A stretch of DNA of 64,000 bases from DASYQD01 sp963846495 (GCA_963846495.1 CAWJWP010000004.1:1-64000), one strand, 5' to 3'. Counted from the first letter of the stretch, positions 19,590 through 29,127 are shown. Notes: generated by a model not told the origin, from the sequence alone. Numbers and translations are program-made.

Positions 19590-21413
19590 TCACGGGCACG
19601 GCGGCATCGCAGGGCAGGTGGAGGGTGGGGTCGGCTTGGGAAGCACCTGCTTGCAGAAGGCGACCTGGTCGAAGGTGTTGCCGGCCATGAAGTCCACCTG
19701 CGCGCCGGTCCAGGCGCGGAAGACGCCGTGGGTGCTCGAGCGCGAGATGGTGGAGTTGGTGAGGAAGGAGGCGCTGGGCGGGCTGAAGATCTTCAGCGCG
19801 CCCGAGGTCTCGGCGAAGGAAGCCGGCGGGCAGCCGAAGCCGGCGTCGCCGCCGTTTCGGCCCGCGGCGTCGATGCGCACGTGGTCGAGCACGTTGCCGG
19901 TGGCCAGCGCGCCGAAGAAGGTGATGCCCTCCCAGCTCCCCGCCACCGGCGCGCCGCCGGCGCCGGTGAAGACGATCGGCGCCGCGGCCGTGCCGGCGGC
20001 GACCAGACGACCGGTGGCGGTGGGGCTGCCGCTGGTGCCGACGAACAGGCCGCCGTAGTTCGAGCCGGCGCTGTAGAAGCGCATCTCGACACCGGGATCG
20101 ATGGTGAGCGTCGCCGGGCTCGGCGTGCCGTCGACGACGATGAGGCCGAAGGCGCCGGCGGGGCCGCCGATCTGGTAAGGGACGCCGCGATGGTGGAAGG
20201 TGTCGTCGATCTGGACGGACGTGTTGCCTTCGCCGACGACCTGGATGTGGTCGCTGGCATTGCCGGTGTAGACCCCCGTCGGCAGCGTTCCCACGGTGTT
20301 GAGCGACATGCGCACCGGGAACGGGGCCGAGGGATCAGTCGCCCCCGAGCCGCGGACGACGAGGTCGCGCGAGCCGGCGCCGAAGCCGGCGCGGCGAAAG
20401 AGGCGGATGCCGTAGCCGGCCGAGCCGGTGACCTTGAGGTGGTCGGCCACGAGGGGTAGCGCGGGCGGCAACGTGTCGAGCCCCTCGGCGATCACCGAGG
20501 CGCCCGCGGCGCCGCCGCCGGAGACGTCGACGAAGGCGAGCCAGGCCACGCCGGGCGCCTTCGCCCAGATCGAATCCCAGGCCAAGGCAGGGTTGTCGCG
20601 CCGGAAGGCGATGCGCCGCGAGGGCGTGCCGACGGCGAGCAGGGTGCCCTGCACGGTGATGTCGAACCCGGGGCGGATGCGCACGTCGGCGCACGGGTCC
20701 AGCTGGAGGGTGACGCCCGGCGGCACCAGGATGTTGGTGGTGACGATGTGCGGGCTGGCGTTCGCCGTCCAGACCTGATTCGTCGTCACCGAGCTGTGCA
20801 GCGTCGGGCCGCCGGTGGGGATGGGGCACGGGGTCGTCGTGCCGTCCGACCAGTCGGGCCAATCGCCGCTCTCGAAGCCGGTCGCGAAGATGACGTTGTC
20901 GATCGCGACCACTCGCGCCATCCGCTCGGGAGCGGTCAGGTAGGCGACGGCGCGCGAGTCGGCGCGGATGGCGAACGCGTCGGCCGCCGCGAGCGGGAAG
21001 CGGTCGTCGTCGAGCCGGCTCGTGGCGCCGCCGGCGATCGGCGCGCGATAGAGCCGTGGCGGCGCCTCGCCCGCCGAGACGGTGAAGACCACCCACCTGC
21101 CATCGGGACTGACGGTGAACGCCCCCACTCGATCACCGGGCGCCAGCGCGCCCGACAGGCGGATCGGCGTGCCGCCCACGGCTGGGACGCTCCACAGCTC
21201 CGCGAGACCGCGCGTCTCCGTCTCCTCGAGGTAGACCAGGTAACGGCCGGTGGCATCGACCTCGAGCGCGTCGTCCGCCGGCGGGTGGAGGTCGATCCAG
21301 GAGGCGTCCTCCTCCTCGATGGGCGAGGCGAGGGTCGGCGCCGGCCACGCCGCGGCAAGGGCCACGAGGAGAGCGACGGTGAGGGGAAGCGCGAAGGGCG
21401 TGCGGTGGCGCAT
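19590..21413 (-). CDS. Secreted TolB-like / right-handed beta-helix chimera
   Basis: 607 residues. Signal peptide LPLTVALLVALAAAWPAPTLA. Residues about 40-170 look like two or three TolB/WD-like blades (TGRYLVYLEE, SPDGRWVVFTVSAGEAPP, DSRAVAYL). Then comes the motif NVIFATGFESGDWPDWSD, after which the protein resembles a right-handed beta-helix: repeated phrases such as VTTNILVPPGVTLQLDPC, IRPGFDITVQGTLLAVG, ATLTIDPGVEMRFYSAG and GRLVAAGTAAAPIVFTGAGG. The GFESG motif normally ends proteins, so its internal place suggests fusion of two exported proteins. ATG at 21413 has AAGGAGA upstream. Confidence 0.72.
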   Translation of the reverse strand: MRHRTPFALPLTVALLVALAAAWPAPTLASPIEEEDASWIDLHPPADDALEVDATGRYLVYLEETETRGLAELWSVPAVGGTPIRLSGALAPGDRVGAFTVSPDGRWVVFTVSAGEAPPRLYRAPIAGGATSRLDDDRFPLAAADAFAIRADSRAVAYLTAPERMARVVAIDNVIFATGFESGDWPDWSDGTTTPCPIPTGGPTLHSSVTTNQVWTANASPHIVTTNILVPPGVTLQLDPCADVRIRPGFDITVQGTLLAVGTPSRRIAFRRDNPALAWDSIWAKAPGVAWLAFVDVSGGGAAGASVIAEGLDTLPPALPLVADHLKVTGSAGYGIRLFRRAGFGAGSRDLVVRGSGATDPSAPFPVRMSLNTVGTLPTGVYTGNASDHIQVVGEGNTSVQIDDTFHHRGVPYQIGGPAGAFGLIVVDGTPSPATLTIDPGVEMRFYSAGSNYGGLFVGTSGSPTATGRLVAAGTAAAPIVFTGAGGAPVAGSWEGITFFGALATGNVLDHVRIDAAGRNGGDAGFGCPPASFAETSGALKIFSPPSASFLTNSTISRSSTHGVFRAWTGAQVDFMAGNTFDQVAFCKQVLPKPTPPSTCPAMPPCP

Positions 21414-21622
21414 GGAAGGTCTCCTTGTGGCCACCGTTACGAAAGCCGACCCCGTTCGGGGCCACTGGCCTTGCGCCCACCTGGCGTTCGCCTGGGCCGC
21501 TGAGAGCCGCCGGGGGCGTGCGGCGGCGACCGGTCACGGTCTGCCGGCACTAAGATGCCGGCGACCTTGCGCCCTGCCCCTTCTTCGTTGGTGAGCCGCG
21601 GGCGCTCCGCGGCACTCGGTCG

Positions 21623-22723
21623 GTGGTGCCCACCTTGGTGAGCAGCCCCCGTCCCAGCGTCCCGCTGTCGCTGATCCGCCAGGTGGCGCTCGCCGCGGCG
21701 CCGGGCGCCATCAGCCTCGCCGTCGGCGAGCCGTCGCACGCGGTGCCGCTGCCGGTGCGGCGCGCCATCGCCGAGGCGGTCGAGCGCGGCGAGCTCGGCT
21801 ACACGCCCAACGCCGGCCGCACCGACTTGCGACGCGCGCTCGGCGCGCGGCGGCCCGAGCACGGCGGCGACGAGCGCTCCTCGATCGTCACCGTCGGCAG
21901 CCAGGAGGCGCTGGCGCTCGCCGTCTTCGGCCTCGTCGGCGCCGGCGAGGAAGTGCTCATCCCCGACATCGGCTACCCGGCCTACGACACGCTGCCCCGC
22001 CTCGCCGGGGCGGTGCCGGTGCGCACGCGGCTCGACCTAGATGAGGTGGAGCGCGCGCTGACGCCGCGCACGCGCATGCTGATCGTCGGCTCGCCGGGAA
22101 ACCCGACCGGCGAAGTGCTGGCGGCGGAGCACTTCGCCGCGCTCGCGGAGCTCGCCGAGGAGCGCGATTTCTGGCTCGTCTCCGACGAGGTCTACGAGGA
22201 GCTGTGGCTCGAGGCGCCGCCGCAATATCCGCGCGGCCCGCGCGTGCTGCACGTCGGCGGCATCTCGAAGTCGCTGGCGTTGACCGGCATGCGACTGGGT
22301 TGGCTGGTGGCGCCGCCGGACGCGATCGCACAGCTCCAGGGGCTACACCAAAACCTCGTCACCTGCGCGCCGTCGCTGGCGCAGGTGGCGGCGCTCGCCG
22401 GCTTCGCCATGCCGGCCGCCGAGCTCGAGGCGGTGCGCGACGAGTACCGCCGCCGTTGGGCCGCCATGCGCTCGGCGCTCGCCGGCATCCGCGACATCAG
22501 CTGGCGCGAGCCCGACGGCGCCTTCTACTGCCTCGCTGACTTTCGCGCCCGCTCGAGCGACACGACGGCGCTCGCCTTCGACCTGGCGCGGCGCGGCGAA
22601 GTGCTGGTCGTGCCCGGCGAAGCGTTCGGGCCCGATGCGAAGGGCTGGCTGCGGCTCACCTTCGCCTCGTCGGAGGAAGCGATCCGCGAAGGCGTGGCGC
22701 GTTTGGCAGCGACGCTCGCGTAG
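21623..22723 (+). CDS. Class I/II PLP-dependent aminotransferase
   Basis: 366 residues, single frame. Fold-type I aminotransferase: AISLAVGEPSHAVP near the N-terminus, YTPNAGRTDLRRAL, substrate-linked GSPGNPTGEVL (Asn contacts PLP), SDEVYEELWLE, PLP-Lys in HVGGISKSLALTGMRLGWL, and the Arg in GWLRLTFASSEE. GTG at 21623 or the following GTG are the possible starts; neither has a clear ribosome site. Specificity cannot be read directly; aspartate/aromatic or succinyl-diaminopimelate aminotransferase (the missing dapC step) are both possible. Confidence 0.8.
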   Translation: MVPTLVSSPRPSVPLSLIRQVALAAAPGAISLAVGEPSHAVPLPVRRAIAEAVERGELGYTPNAGRTDLRRALGARRPEHGGDERSSIVTVGSQEALALAVFGLVGAGEEVLIPDIGYPAYDTLPRLAGAVPVRTRLDLDEVERALTPRTRMLIVGSPGNPTGEVLAAEHFAALAELAEERDFWLVSDEVYEELWLEAPPQYPRGPRVLHVGGISKSLALTGMRLGWLVAPPDAIAQLQGLHQNLVTCAPSLAQVAALAGFAMPAAELEAVRDEYRRRWAAMRSALAGIRDISWREPDGAFYCLADFRARSSDTTALAFDLARRGEVLVVPGEAFGPDAKGWLRLTFASSEEAIREGVARLAATLA

Positions 22724-22763
22724 CCAAGCGACCGACGCGCCGCTCGGCGGCAGCGAGACGCGT

Positions 22764-22803
22764 CGCATCGAGATCGCTTCGTCGCTGCGCTCCTCGCGAT
22801 GAC
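22764..22803. repeat. Half-copy of dispersed GTCATTGCGAGG-type palindromic repeat
   Basis: CATCGAGATCGCTTCGTCGC followed by TGCGCTCCTCGCGATGAC is the right arm of the repeat seen complete at 61926-62001. It lies immediately upstream of the glycosyltransferase gene, and an ATG inside the repeat is in frame with that gene. Confidence 0.75.
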
Positions 22804-22861
22804 AACGGTCGACAGGTCGCGAGCGCGAGGTATCCGCGTCGCGAGTAGAGTCGCCAGCGAG

Positions 22862-24838
22862 GTGTCGTCGCCTCTACCCCGCCACGCTCGCGTTGCCTTG
22901 CTCGCCGTGCTGGTGCTGGCGGCGCTGGTGCGGCTCGGGCATTGGTGGACGATGCGCGACGAGCCGTTCGTCGGCCAGCCGGTGCTCGACAGCGCCGAGT
23001 ACGACCGTTGGGCGCGCGAGCTGCTGGCCGGCGGGCGAGGCGGCGAGGCGTTCTTCCAGGCGCCGTTCTATCCGTATCTCGTCGCTGCCGTGTACGCGAT
23101 CGCCGGCGCGCGGCCGAGCGCGGTCTACCTGCTGCAGATCGCCGTCGCCGTCGCGGCGGTCTGGGCGCTCTGGCGCTGCGGCGTGCGGCTCGGTGGCTGG
23201 CAACTGGGCCTCACGGCGGCGGCGCTCGTCGCCTTCTCGGGCGTGCTCGTCTTCCACGACGCGCTGCTGCTCAAGGAATCGCTGGCGACGAGCGGCATGG
23301 CGTTCCTGCTGCTCGCGCTCGTCGCCGCGCGCGAGGCCAGTGCGCCGCGCTGGTGGTGGCTCGTCGCCGGCGCGTTGCTCGGCACGATTGCCGAGCTACG
23401 CGAGAACGCGCTGCTGCTCGTGCCGCTGGTGCTCGTGCTGCCGTGGTTGCCGGTCGACGATGCTGCGCCGGTGCCTCCGTCGCCTTCGTCGTCGACGGAC
23501 CCGCGCGCCACGCCAACCGAAAACGCAGCCGCAGCGTCGGCGCGCACCGGCCGGCGGCGTCGAGCTTTGACCGCATCGGCGCTGCTGCTGCTCGGCGTCG
23601 TGCTCGCGCTGGCGCCGTTCGCGCTGCGCAACCTCGTCGCGACCGGCGAGCCGTTGCTCACCACCTTCCAAGGTGGCGTCAACTTCTGGATCGGCAACAA
23701 CCCCGAGGCCGACGGCACCTACCGGCCGCTCGTGGCCGGCCGGCAGGTGCCCGAGCGCGAGAGGGCCGAGGCGGTGCGGCTCGCCGAAGAGGCAGCCGGC
23801 CAGCGACTCTCACCGCGCGAGGTGTCGCGCTACTGGCTGCGCCGCGCGCTCGCCTGGGCGGCGAGCGATCCCGCCGCCTTCGCGCGTCTGCAGCTGCGCA
23901 AGCTGGCGCTCTTCTGGAGCGCCTACGAGTGGCCCGACGCCGTCGACTACGCCTGGGTGCGGCAGCAGTCGCCGTTCCTGCGGCTCGCGTTCGTCGAGCG
24001 CGGCGCGCTGTCGCTGCTCGCGCTCGCCGGGCTCGTGCTGTTGCTGCGCCGCCGCGAGGAGCGGCGACGGCGGCTCCTGTGCTGGGCGCCGGTGCTGTTG
24101 TTGCTCTTCGGCTGGATGGCGGTGACCGTCGCCTTCTTCCTCTTCTCGCGCTACCGCTTGCCGGCGGTGCCGCCGCTGGCGCTGCTCGCGGCGGTGCCAA
24201 TCGCCCAGCTCGTCGCCGCGGCGCGCGCAGGCCGCACACGCGTCGCGCTCGCCGGCGGCGCCGCCGTCGCGGCGGCACTGGTGCTGCCGCACCTCCTCAT
24301 GCCGCCGCCGCGGCTCGACCTCGTGCACGGCAACCTCGGTTTGCTCGCCCAACAGCATGGCGATGCCGGGGGCGCGGCCGCGCACTACCGCGCCGCACTC
24401 GATGCTTCACCGGATGACCTGCTGGCGCTGCTCGGCCTTGGCAACCTCGCCGCACGCGAGCGCCGCTACGACGACGCGCTCGCGCTCTATCGCCGTGCGG
24501 CTGCCGCGCAGCCGAGCTCGCCCGAGGCGTTAGCGAACATCGGCGCAGCCGAGCTCGCGCTGGGACGTCTCGACGACGCGGAGCGCGACCTGCGCCGCGC
24601 GCTGGCGCTCGACCCCGACGACGTGCAGGCGGCGCACAACCTGGCGCTGCTGCTCACCCGCCGTGGGGCGTGGGCGGAGGCGCGAGAGTGGAACCAGCGG
24701 GTGCTCCGCGCGCGGCCCGATCACCAACCGGCGCAGCGACTGGCTCGGAGGTTGGCGACGCAGCCGGTTCCGGCTCAGGTAGTGCCCGCGCAACCGAGCG
24801 CGGCCTCGCCAACCCCGCCTCCCGCGCCCACGCCGTAG
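22862..24838 (+). CDS. GT-C-like polytopic membrane glycosyltransferase with C-terminal TPRs
   Basis: About 658 residues. Ten or so hydrophobic helices; the first loop has DSAEYDRWARELL (an acidic pair as in GT-C enzymes) and the segment FFQAPFYPYLVAAVYAIAG, typical of the PMT/ArnT-like superfamily that uses lipid-linked sugars. A large extracytoplasmic loop includes FQGGVNFWIGNNPEADGTYR. The last 160 residues are three or four TPR units (LALLGLGNLAARERRYDDAL, ALANIGAAELALGRLDDAER). The longer start at 22799 lies inside a dispersed repeat, so I prefer GTG 22862, just ahead of the first helix. Acceptor unknown; protein or lipid glycosylation is plausible. Confidence 0.72.
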   Translation: MSSPLPRHARVALLAVLVLAALVRLGHWWTMRDEPFVGQPVLDSAEYDRWARELLAGGRGGEAFFQAPFYPYLVAAVYAIAGARPSAVYLLQIAVAVAAVWALWRCGVRLGGWQLGLTAAALVAFSGVLVFHDALLLKESLATSGMAFLLLALVAAREASAPRWWWLVAGALLGTIAELRENALLLVPLVLVLPWLPVDDAAPVPPSPSSSTDPRATPTENAAAASARTGRRRRALTASALLLLGVVLALAPFALRNLVATGEPLLTTFQGGVNFWIGNNPEADGTYRPLVAGRQVPERERAEAVRLAEEAAGQRLSPREVSRYWLRRALAWAASDPAAFARLQLRKLALFWSAYEWPDAVDYAWVRQQSPFLRLAFVERGALSLLALAGLVLLLRRREERRRRLLCWAPVLLLLFGWMAVTVAFFLFSRYRLPAVPPLALLAAVPIAQLVAAARAGRTRVALAGGAAVAAALVLPHLLMPPPRLDLVHGNLGLLAQQHGDAGGAAAHYRAALDASPDDLLALLGLGNLAARERRYDDALALYRRAAAAQPSSPEALANIGAAELALGRLDDAERDLRRALALDPDDVQAAHNLALLLTRRGAWAEAREWNQRVLRARPDHQPAQRLARRLATQPVPAQVVPAQPSAASPTPPPAPTP

Positions 24839-26276
24839 CCGCGCGCAGCAGGTCGTCGCGGCGGAGGTTGACCGCCGCCTTCTGCAGATAGCCCGCGGTG
24901 ACACGTGGTCCGTAGTGCGCCGCGAGCCGGCGGAAGAGCGCCGAGTGCGGATCGCGCTCGAAGCTTTCGACGAGCAGGTTGGCGAGCAGCGGCGAGCGCA
25001 CGTGGTGCTCGACAGCCGCGGGCGCGGTCGCGGCGCCTTCGTAGACGACCGGCCAGGGATTGAGCGCGCCGATCGCCGACGTCAAGTAGACCGACGCCGC
25101 ACAGGCCGGCGAAGGCGAACTGCCACGCCGGCCGCTGCGCGAGCGCCCAGCGCGCCGCCCACCAGAAGAAGAGCGGCACCAGCGGAATCAAGAAGCGGAA
25201 GCCATACGACCAGCCGCCGAAGTTGCCGACGAAGGTGGCGTAGTAGACGACGACGAGGACCGCCGCGGCGGCGCTCCACCGCTCGATCGCGGACAGCCGC
25301 CGCCAGCGCAGCAGGAACGGAACGGCGAGCAGCAGCGCCGGCTGGTAGGAGAAGACGCCGCGCGCGCCGAGCAGCTGGTGGAACGCGTTGGGCAGCACGG
25401 CGTCGGGCCGATACATCCCGCTCGCAGGGTGGATGGCGCCCGGGTAGTCGTACGCGCCCGGCACGAGGTAGGCCGGCAGCGGATTGCCGTAAGCGGAGAT
25501 AGTCGAAGCCCGCTACCACCGCGGCGACGGTCGAGCCCGCCGGCGACGTACGGCAGCAGCCCGCGCCACCGCTCGCTGCCGTGCCGCGTTGTGACGAGCA
25601 GACCCGCACCGGCCAACGCGAACGCGCCGCCGGTGGGGATGTCGATCGCCGCCAACGCGCCGGCGAGCAACCCCGCGACGAGCGGCCAGCGCGCGCCCGG
25701 CCGCTCGACCGCGAGCTCGAGCGTCATGAGCAGCGCGAAGAGCGCCGCCGCCGCGGGCGTGTGGTTGTTGACCGTGGTGCCGAACGACAGCACCCAAGTG
25801 GTGAGCACGACGGCGAGCCCGAGCGCGATCGCCGTTCCTTCGCCGACGCCGTGACGGCGCAGCCGCAGCGCGAAGAGCGCCGACAGCACGACCGACCACA
25901 GCGTCACGCCGAGGAAGGTGACGGCGAGGATCGCCGCCTGCCGCTGCTCGCCGAACGACCAGCCGAGCCCGTGGTGGAACGGCCAGTAGACGCTGGCGAG
26001 GAAGACCGGCAGCAGCACCGGCTTGTCGGAGTAGAAGCGGTCGCCAATGCGCACCCTGTCGACCGTCTCGAAACGCGAGCCCTCGATGCTGAAGGTGCCA
26101 GCCTCGACCAGCCGCTCGACGGTGGCGAGCCGCGTCGCCTCGTTGCCCGAGCGCGTCACCTCGTCCTTGACGAGGCCGCCGAGCAGCGCCGCCTCGGCGA
26201 CGAGCGCGAGCAGCAGCCACCGCCGCCATCGCGGCGGGCTCGACCGCACCGGCTCGGCCGCCATGCGCGGCATCAT
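24654..26276 (-). CDS. Polytopic membrane protein, GT-C/PMT-like (frame-broken)
   Basis: Start MMPRMAAEPVRSSPPRWRRW followed by a first helix (LLLALVAEAALLGGLV) and a loop with ETVDRVRIGDRFYSDKPVLL, then many helices (TFLGVTLWSVVLSALFALRL, WPLVAGLLAGALAAIDIP). The frame changes near 25545 (LLPYVAG then GSTVAAVVAGFDYLRLRQS), near 25500 (then YLVPGAYDYPGAIHPASGMY) and near 25085 (then LTSAIGALNPWPVVYEG). The SDKP loop and the late conserved-looking AYDYPGAIHPASGMYRP fit a lipid-sugar-dependent transferase, but this is inference. The last 185 bp overlap the convergent glycosyltransferase gene; either the overlap is real or one more indel hides an earlier stop. Confidence 0.6.
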
Positions 26277-26279
26277 CCC

Positions 26280-26720
26280 ACGGGCGTCATGCTGCGCTCG
26301 GACGTCGCGCACGTCGCGCGCACGACGCATCGCGAACCGCGCTGCGCGCCGCGCTACGAAGCCGCCGGCCTTCGCCAATCCCAGCGCCGTCGGATGCCGC
26401 GGCTGATACACGCCGAGCTTGCCGCCGCCGGGCAAGGTGAGCTCGGTGAGGACGCCCCACGGCTGCTCCTGCACCGGCCCGAAGGCGACGCCGCGCTCGC
26501 CGAGCGTCTTCATCAGCACCTGCAGGTCGTCGCACATGAAGTAGAGCTCGTGACGGTCGTTCTCTTCGTCGGGGTGCACCGCCATCTCGGCCGCCGGCAG
26601 CCCGAAGATCAGCCAGCCGCCGCCGGCGTCGACGGAGGGGAAGCCGAGCACGTCGCGCAGGAAGGCGCGGTCGGCCTCGGCGTCGCGGCTGTAGACGATG
26701 ACGTGAGCGCCGCTGATCAT
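26280..26720 (-). CDS. VOC-family (glyoxalase/dioxygenase-like) protein
   Basis: Small vicinal-oxygen-chelate fold: begins MISGAHVIVYSRDAEADRAF, a typical first beta-alpha-beta, then GGWLIFGLPAAEMAVHP, ELYFMCDDLQVLMKTL and the closing LTLPGGGKLGVYQPRHP. The metal-ligand pattern of true glyoxalase I is not obvious, so a diverged relative is likely. The family usually ends shortly after the YQPRHP segment (about 120 residues), but no stop occurs in this frame before the ATG of the next membrane protein, so as sequenced the two would be fused. I treat this as another indel near 26300-26400. Confidence 0.65.
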
Positions 26721-26834
26721 CGAGACACCTCCGCTCGCAAAGACGCTGCGGCCCGCACGATGGCGGGCCGCAGTGACGAGAATCGAAATCCTATCTGCGA
26801 CGCGGCCGTCGGGCCGCGCGATCAGGCCGCGCGA

Positions 26835-27062
26835 TCAGTTGCCGCAGGAGAAGCCGGGGCCGCGGCAGCAGGCGCCACCGGCGTCCGCCATCGACGACGC
26901 GCCCTCGCGCCCGCCGCTGCCGGCCGCGAAGGTCGACAGCAGGCGCTCGGGACGCTCGCCGCCGCAGCGCGGGCAGAGCACGTCGTCGCCCGAGGCGCCG
27001 AGCTGCTGCAGCACCTCGAAGCGCTCGCCGCAGCCGCGGCAGCGGTACTCGTAGAGCGGCAT
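26835..27062 (-). CDS. FmdB-family zinc-ribbon protein
   Basis: 75 residues beginning MPLYEYRCRGCGERFEVLQQ, with the second knuckle CPRCGG: the classic FmdB zinc ribbon. The C-terminus carries extra cysteines (ACCRGPGFSCGN). It lies 14 bp after the thioredoxin gene on the same strand, so it is probably in the same transcript. The family has no settled biochemical role; it is a putative regulatory or assembly factor. Confidence 0.88.
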   Translation of the reverse strand: MPLYEYRCRGCGERFEVLQQLGASGDDVLCPRCGGERPERLLSTFAAGSGGREGASSMADAGGACCRGPGFSCGN

Positions 27063-27076
27063 ACGCGGCGCGCTCC

Positions 27077-27415
27077 CTACGAAACCTGCGCGCCGAGACG
27101 CGAATCGAGCCGCGCCTGCAGTGCCGGCTTGGGCAGCGCGCCGACGATGCGGTCGACCTCGCGCCCGCCCTGGAAGAGGATCAGGGTCGGGATGCCGCGC
27201 ACGCCCAGCCGCCCGGCGTGGAGCTGGTTCTCGTCGGTGTTGACCTTGGCGATGGTGAGGCGCTCGCCATACTGGCCGGCGAGCTCCTCGAGCACGGGCG
27301 CGACCATGCGGCAGGGGCCGCACCAAGGCGCCCAGAAATCGACCAGGACCGGTCCCTCGGCATCGAGCACCTTGCTCTGGAACTCCTGATCGGTGACCTC
27401 GACTGGCTTGCTCAT
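27077..27415 (-). CDS. trxA: Thioredoxin
   Basis: 112 residues with the active site VDFWAPWCGPCRMVAPVLEE, cis-Pro in RGIPTLILFQGG and no signal peptide: a cytoplasmic thioredoxin of normal length. ATG at 27415 with a purine-rich AAGGAGAT 7-14 bases upstream. Followed by the FmdB gene and preceded by an ArsR-type regulator on the same strand 92 bp away. The thioredoxin-reductase-like flavoprotein at 29.1 kb, transcribed in the other direction, may reduce it. Confidence 0.95.
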   Translation of the reverse strand: MSKPVEVTDQEFQSKVLDAEGPVLVDFWAPWCGPCRMVAPVLEELAGQYGERLTIAKVNTDENQLHAGRLGVRGIPTLILFQGGREVDRIVGALPKPALQARLDSRLGAQVS

Positions 27416-27507
27416 CTGTATCTCCTTCCGTCTGCCGTGTTTCCGCGCTCCATCGGACCGTCTTGCAGCAGCGCCCGTGCCACCTCGGGCACGACGCGGC
27501 GCCGCGA

Positions 27508-27873
27508 TTATCTCCCGGCAACCTCCGCCATCGCCCGCGAGGCGTCGCGCTCGACGCAGCCGCACATCAGCCGGCAGACCTCGAGCGCCGCGTCGTCCTC
27601 GATGGCGTAGTAGACGTTCATGCCGTCGCGCCGCGGCCGCACCAGGCCGGCGCCGCGCAGCACCGACAGGTGCTTGCTGACGTTGGCCTGGGTGCCGCCC
27701 ACCTGCTCGACGAGGTCGCCCACGCACAGCTCGCCTTCGCCGAGCAGCTGCACGAGGTGCAGCCGCGTCGGGTCGGCCAACGCCTTGAGGCGCTGGGCGA
27801 TGCGGGCGAGGGCATCGGACCGAGGGCCGGCCGAGAAGGGAGCGCTTCGGCATCGACGGCTATAACCTAACAA
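27508..27873 (-). CDS. ArsR-family winged-helix regulator
   Basis: Core LARIAQRLKALADPTRLHLV and the recognition part GGTQANVSKHLSVLRGAGLV followed by the wing VRPRRDGMNVYYAIED are typical of ArsR/SmtB repressors. ELCVGDLVEQ keeps one Cys of the arsenic-type helix-3 site (ELCVCDL); the C-terminal CRLMCGCVERD supplies three more, so metal or thiol sensing is possible. In this frame the only start is TTG at 27873, inside the inverted repeat TATAAC-N14-GTTATA. An ATG at 27853 in another frame (MPKRSLLGRPS) followed by an indel may be the true start. Likely autoregulatory and possibly controls the thioredoxin genes. Confidence 0.82.
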   Translation of the reverse strand: MLGYSRRCRSAPFSAGPRSDALARIAQRLKALADPTRLHLVQLLGEGELCVGDLVEQVGGTQANVSKHLSVLRGAGLVRPRRDGMNVYYAIEDDAALEVCRLMCGCVERDASRAMAEVAGR

Positions 27874-27886
27874 CCAACTAGTTATA
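27861..27886. promoter_or_regulatory. Candidate ArsR operator: TATAAC-N14-GTTATA
   Basis: A perfect 6-base inverted repeat with a 14-base spacer in an AT-rich patch unlike the surrounding sequence, located at the 5' end of the ArsR gene. ArsR-family repressors bind such AT-rich dyads overlapping their own promoters. Confidence 0.5.
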
Positions 27887-27922
27887 TTTCAAGCCGTCGC
27901 GATAGCGCGCGCACGCACGCTG

Positions 27923-29069
27923 CTACCCCTTCCAGCGCGTCTTCGTGCCGCGCGTGTCCATGTGCACCATCGGCCCGAAGCGCGGGTTGGGCGGGTAGAT
28001 GCCGAGGCCGCCCTCGAAGGGCCCGAACCAGGTCTCCGCCGACAGCGTCTCCACCATGCCGTAGATGAGGAGCGCGTCGCTCAAGGTTCGACTTGCCGTC
28101 GCCGTTGATGTCGTCCATGCGGCCGTTCCTGTCGCGGTCGACGAAGACGTCGGCGGCGTCGCCGTAGGAGTGGCGGCTGTACTTGGTGCGGTTGCCGATC
28201 GAGGCGTTGTAGAACGGCGTGCGGTAGCCGCTCATCACGTAGAGCGTGTCGCTGTGGATGCCGCGCTGCCCGAGCTCCTCGAGCACGCTCTCGAGCTTGA
28301 GCAGGAGGCGCGTGCGCAGCACGACGTACTTCGGGTAGCCGCTCTCCTGCTTGCCGACGAACTGCGCCAGCCGGAAGTGCGGCGACACCCAGGTGCCGAG
28401 GTTGGCGCGCGTCACCTCGACGAGCCCGGCGGGCATGCTGTACACCGCCTGCCCCTTGAGCGGCGTGCTCTGGTACTGCCCGATGCGGTAGCCGTTGAGC
28501 TCCTCCTCGCCCTTGTAGGGGGCCATCACGAAGGCGTTGAGGCAGGTGCCTTCTTTGGCGCCCTTCTCGCGCACCGACAGGCAGTGCACGCCGGGCTCCT
28601 GCGGCGCGGTCCAGCGCCAGCGGTCGGGGCGCAGCTGCACGAGCTCGCCGGTCTCGACGGCCGCCTCGAGCGTGATGGGCTGGTCGGTGAACACCGCCTC
28701 GAGCTCGAGCTGCTCGCCGGGCAGCACGAAGGTCGACATGAGGCGATAGGGGCTCACCTCGTCCTTGAACTTGAGCGAGAACGGCGCGCGCGGCGCGGCG
28801 GCGACGGGGCTCTCGCCCTCGGCGTTGCCGGTGATGCCACCCTTCGCGGCGTAGAGGATGTCGCGGCCACAGTCATCCTCGTCGATGCCGACCGCGGTGG
28901 CGAGCTCGGCGAGCGGCGAATCCTCCCCCGTGTCGACCGTGGGTTTGCCGCTCGCGGTCTCGACGTCGTTTCCGGCGACCCGCAGCCAGAGGAGCGCCGC
29001 GCTGACGACGGCGATGACGACGAGGCTGATGGCGATGACCCAGAGCAGGAAGCGGCGCACGCGAAGCAC
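27923..29069 (-). CDS. Membrane-anchored M15/YcbK-type peptidase (frame-broken)
   Basis: N-terminal anchor FLLWVIAISLVVIAVVSAALL, a beta-rich middle (LPGEQLELEAVFTDQ, EPGVHCLSVREKGAK), and a C-terminal peptidase-M15-like domain: MSGYRTPFYNASIG, zinc-ligand SRHSYGDAADVFVD (His and Asp), and, after an indel near 28083, VHMDTRGTKTRW with the third ligand His. These are the features of D-Ala-D-Ala peptidases of the M15/DUF882 group that trim cell-wall peptides in the periplasm. I take the GTG at 29069 just before the anchor; a TTG at 29135 would overlap the divergent gene's start. About 382 residues. Confidence 0.78.
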
Positions 29070-29127
29070 GCCGGCCGTCGTGCAAACCGCGAGCCTGGCG
29101 GCACGGCGCTTGCGAGCCGGCGCGCGG

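Noticed and set aside
26280..26720. Genuine VOC-membrane protein fusion
   Set aside because: The continuous frame has a poorly ordered Arg-rich linker and the VOC part ends normally; an indel removing the stop is more likely.
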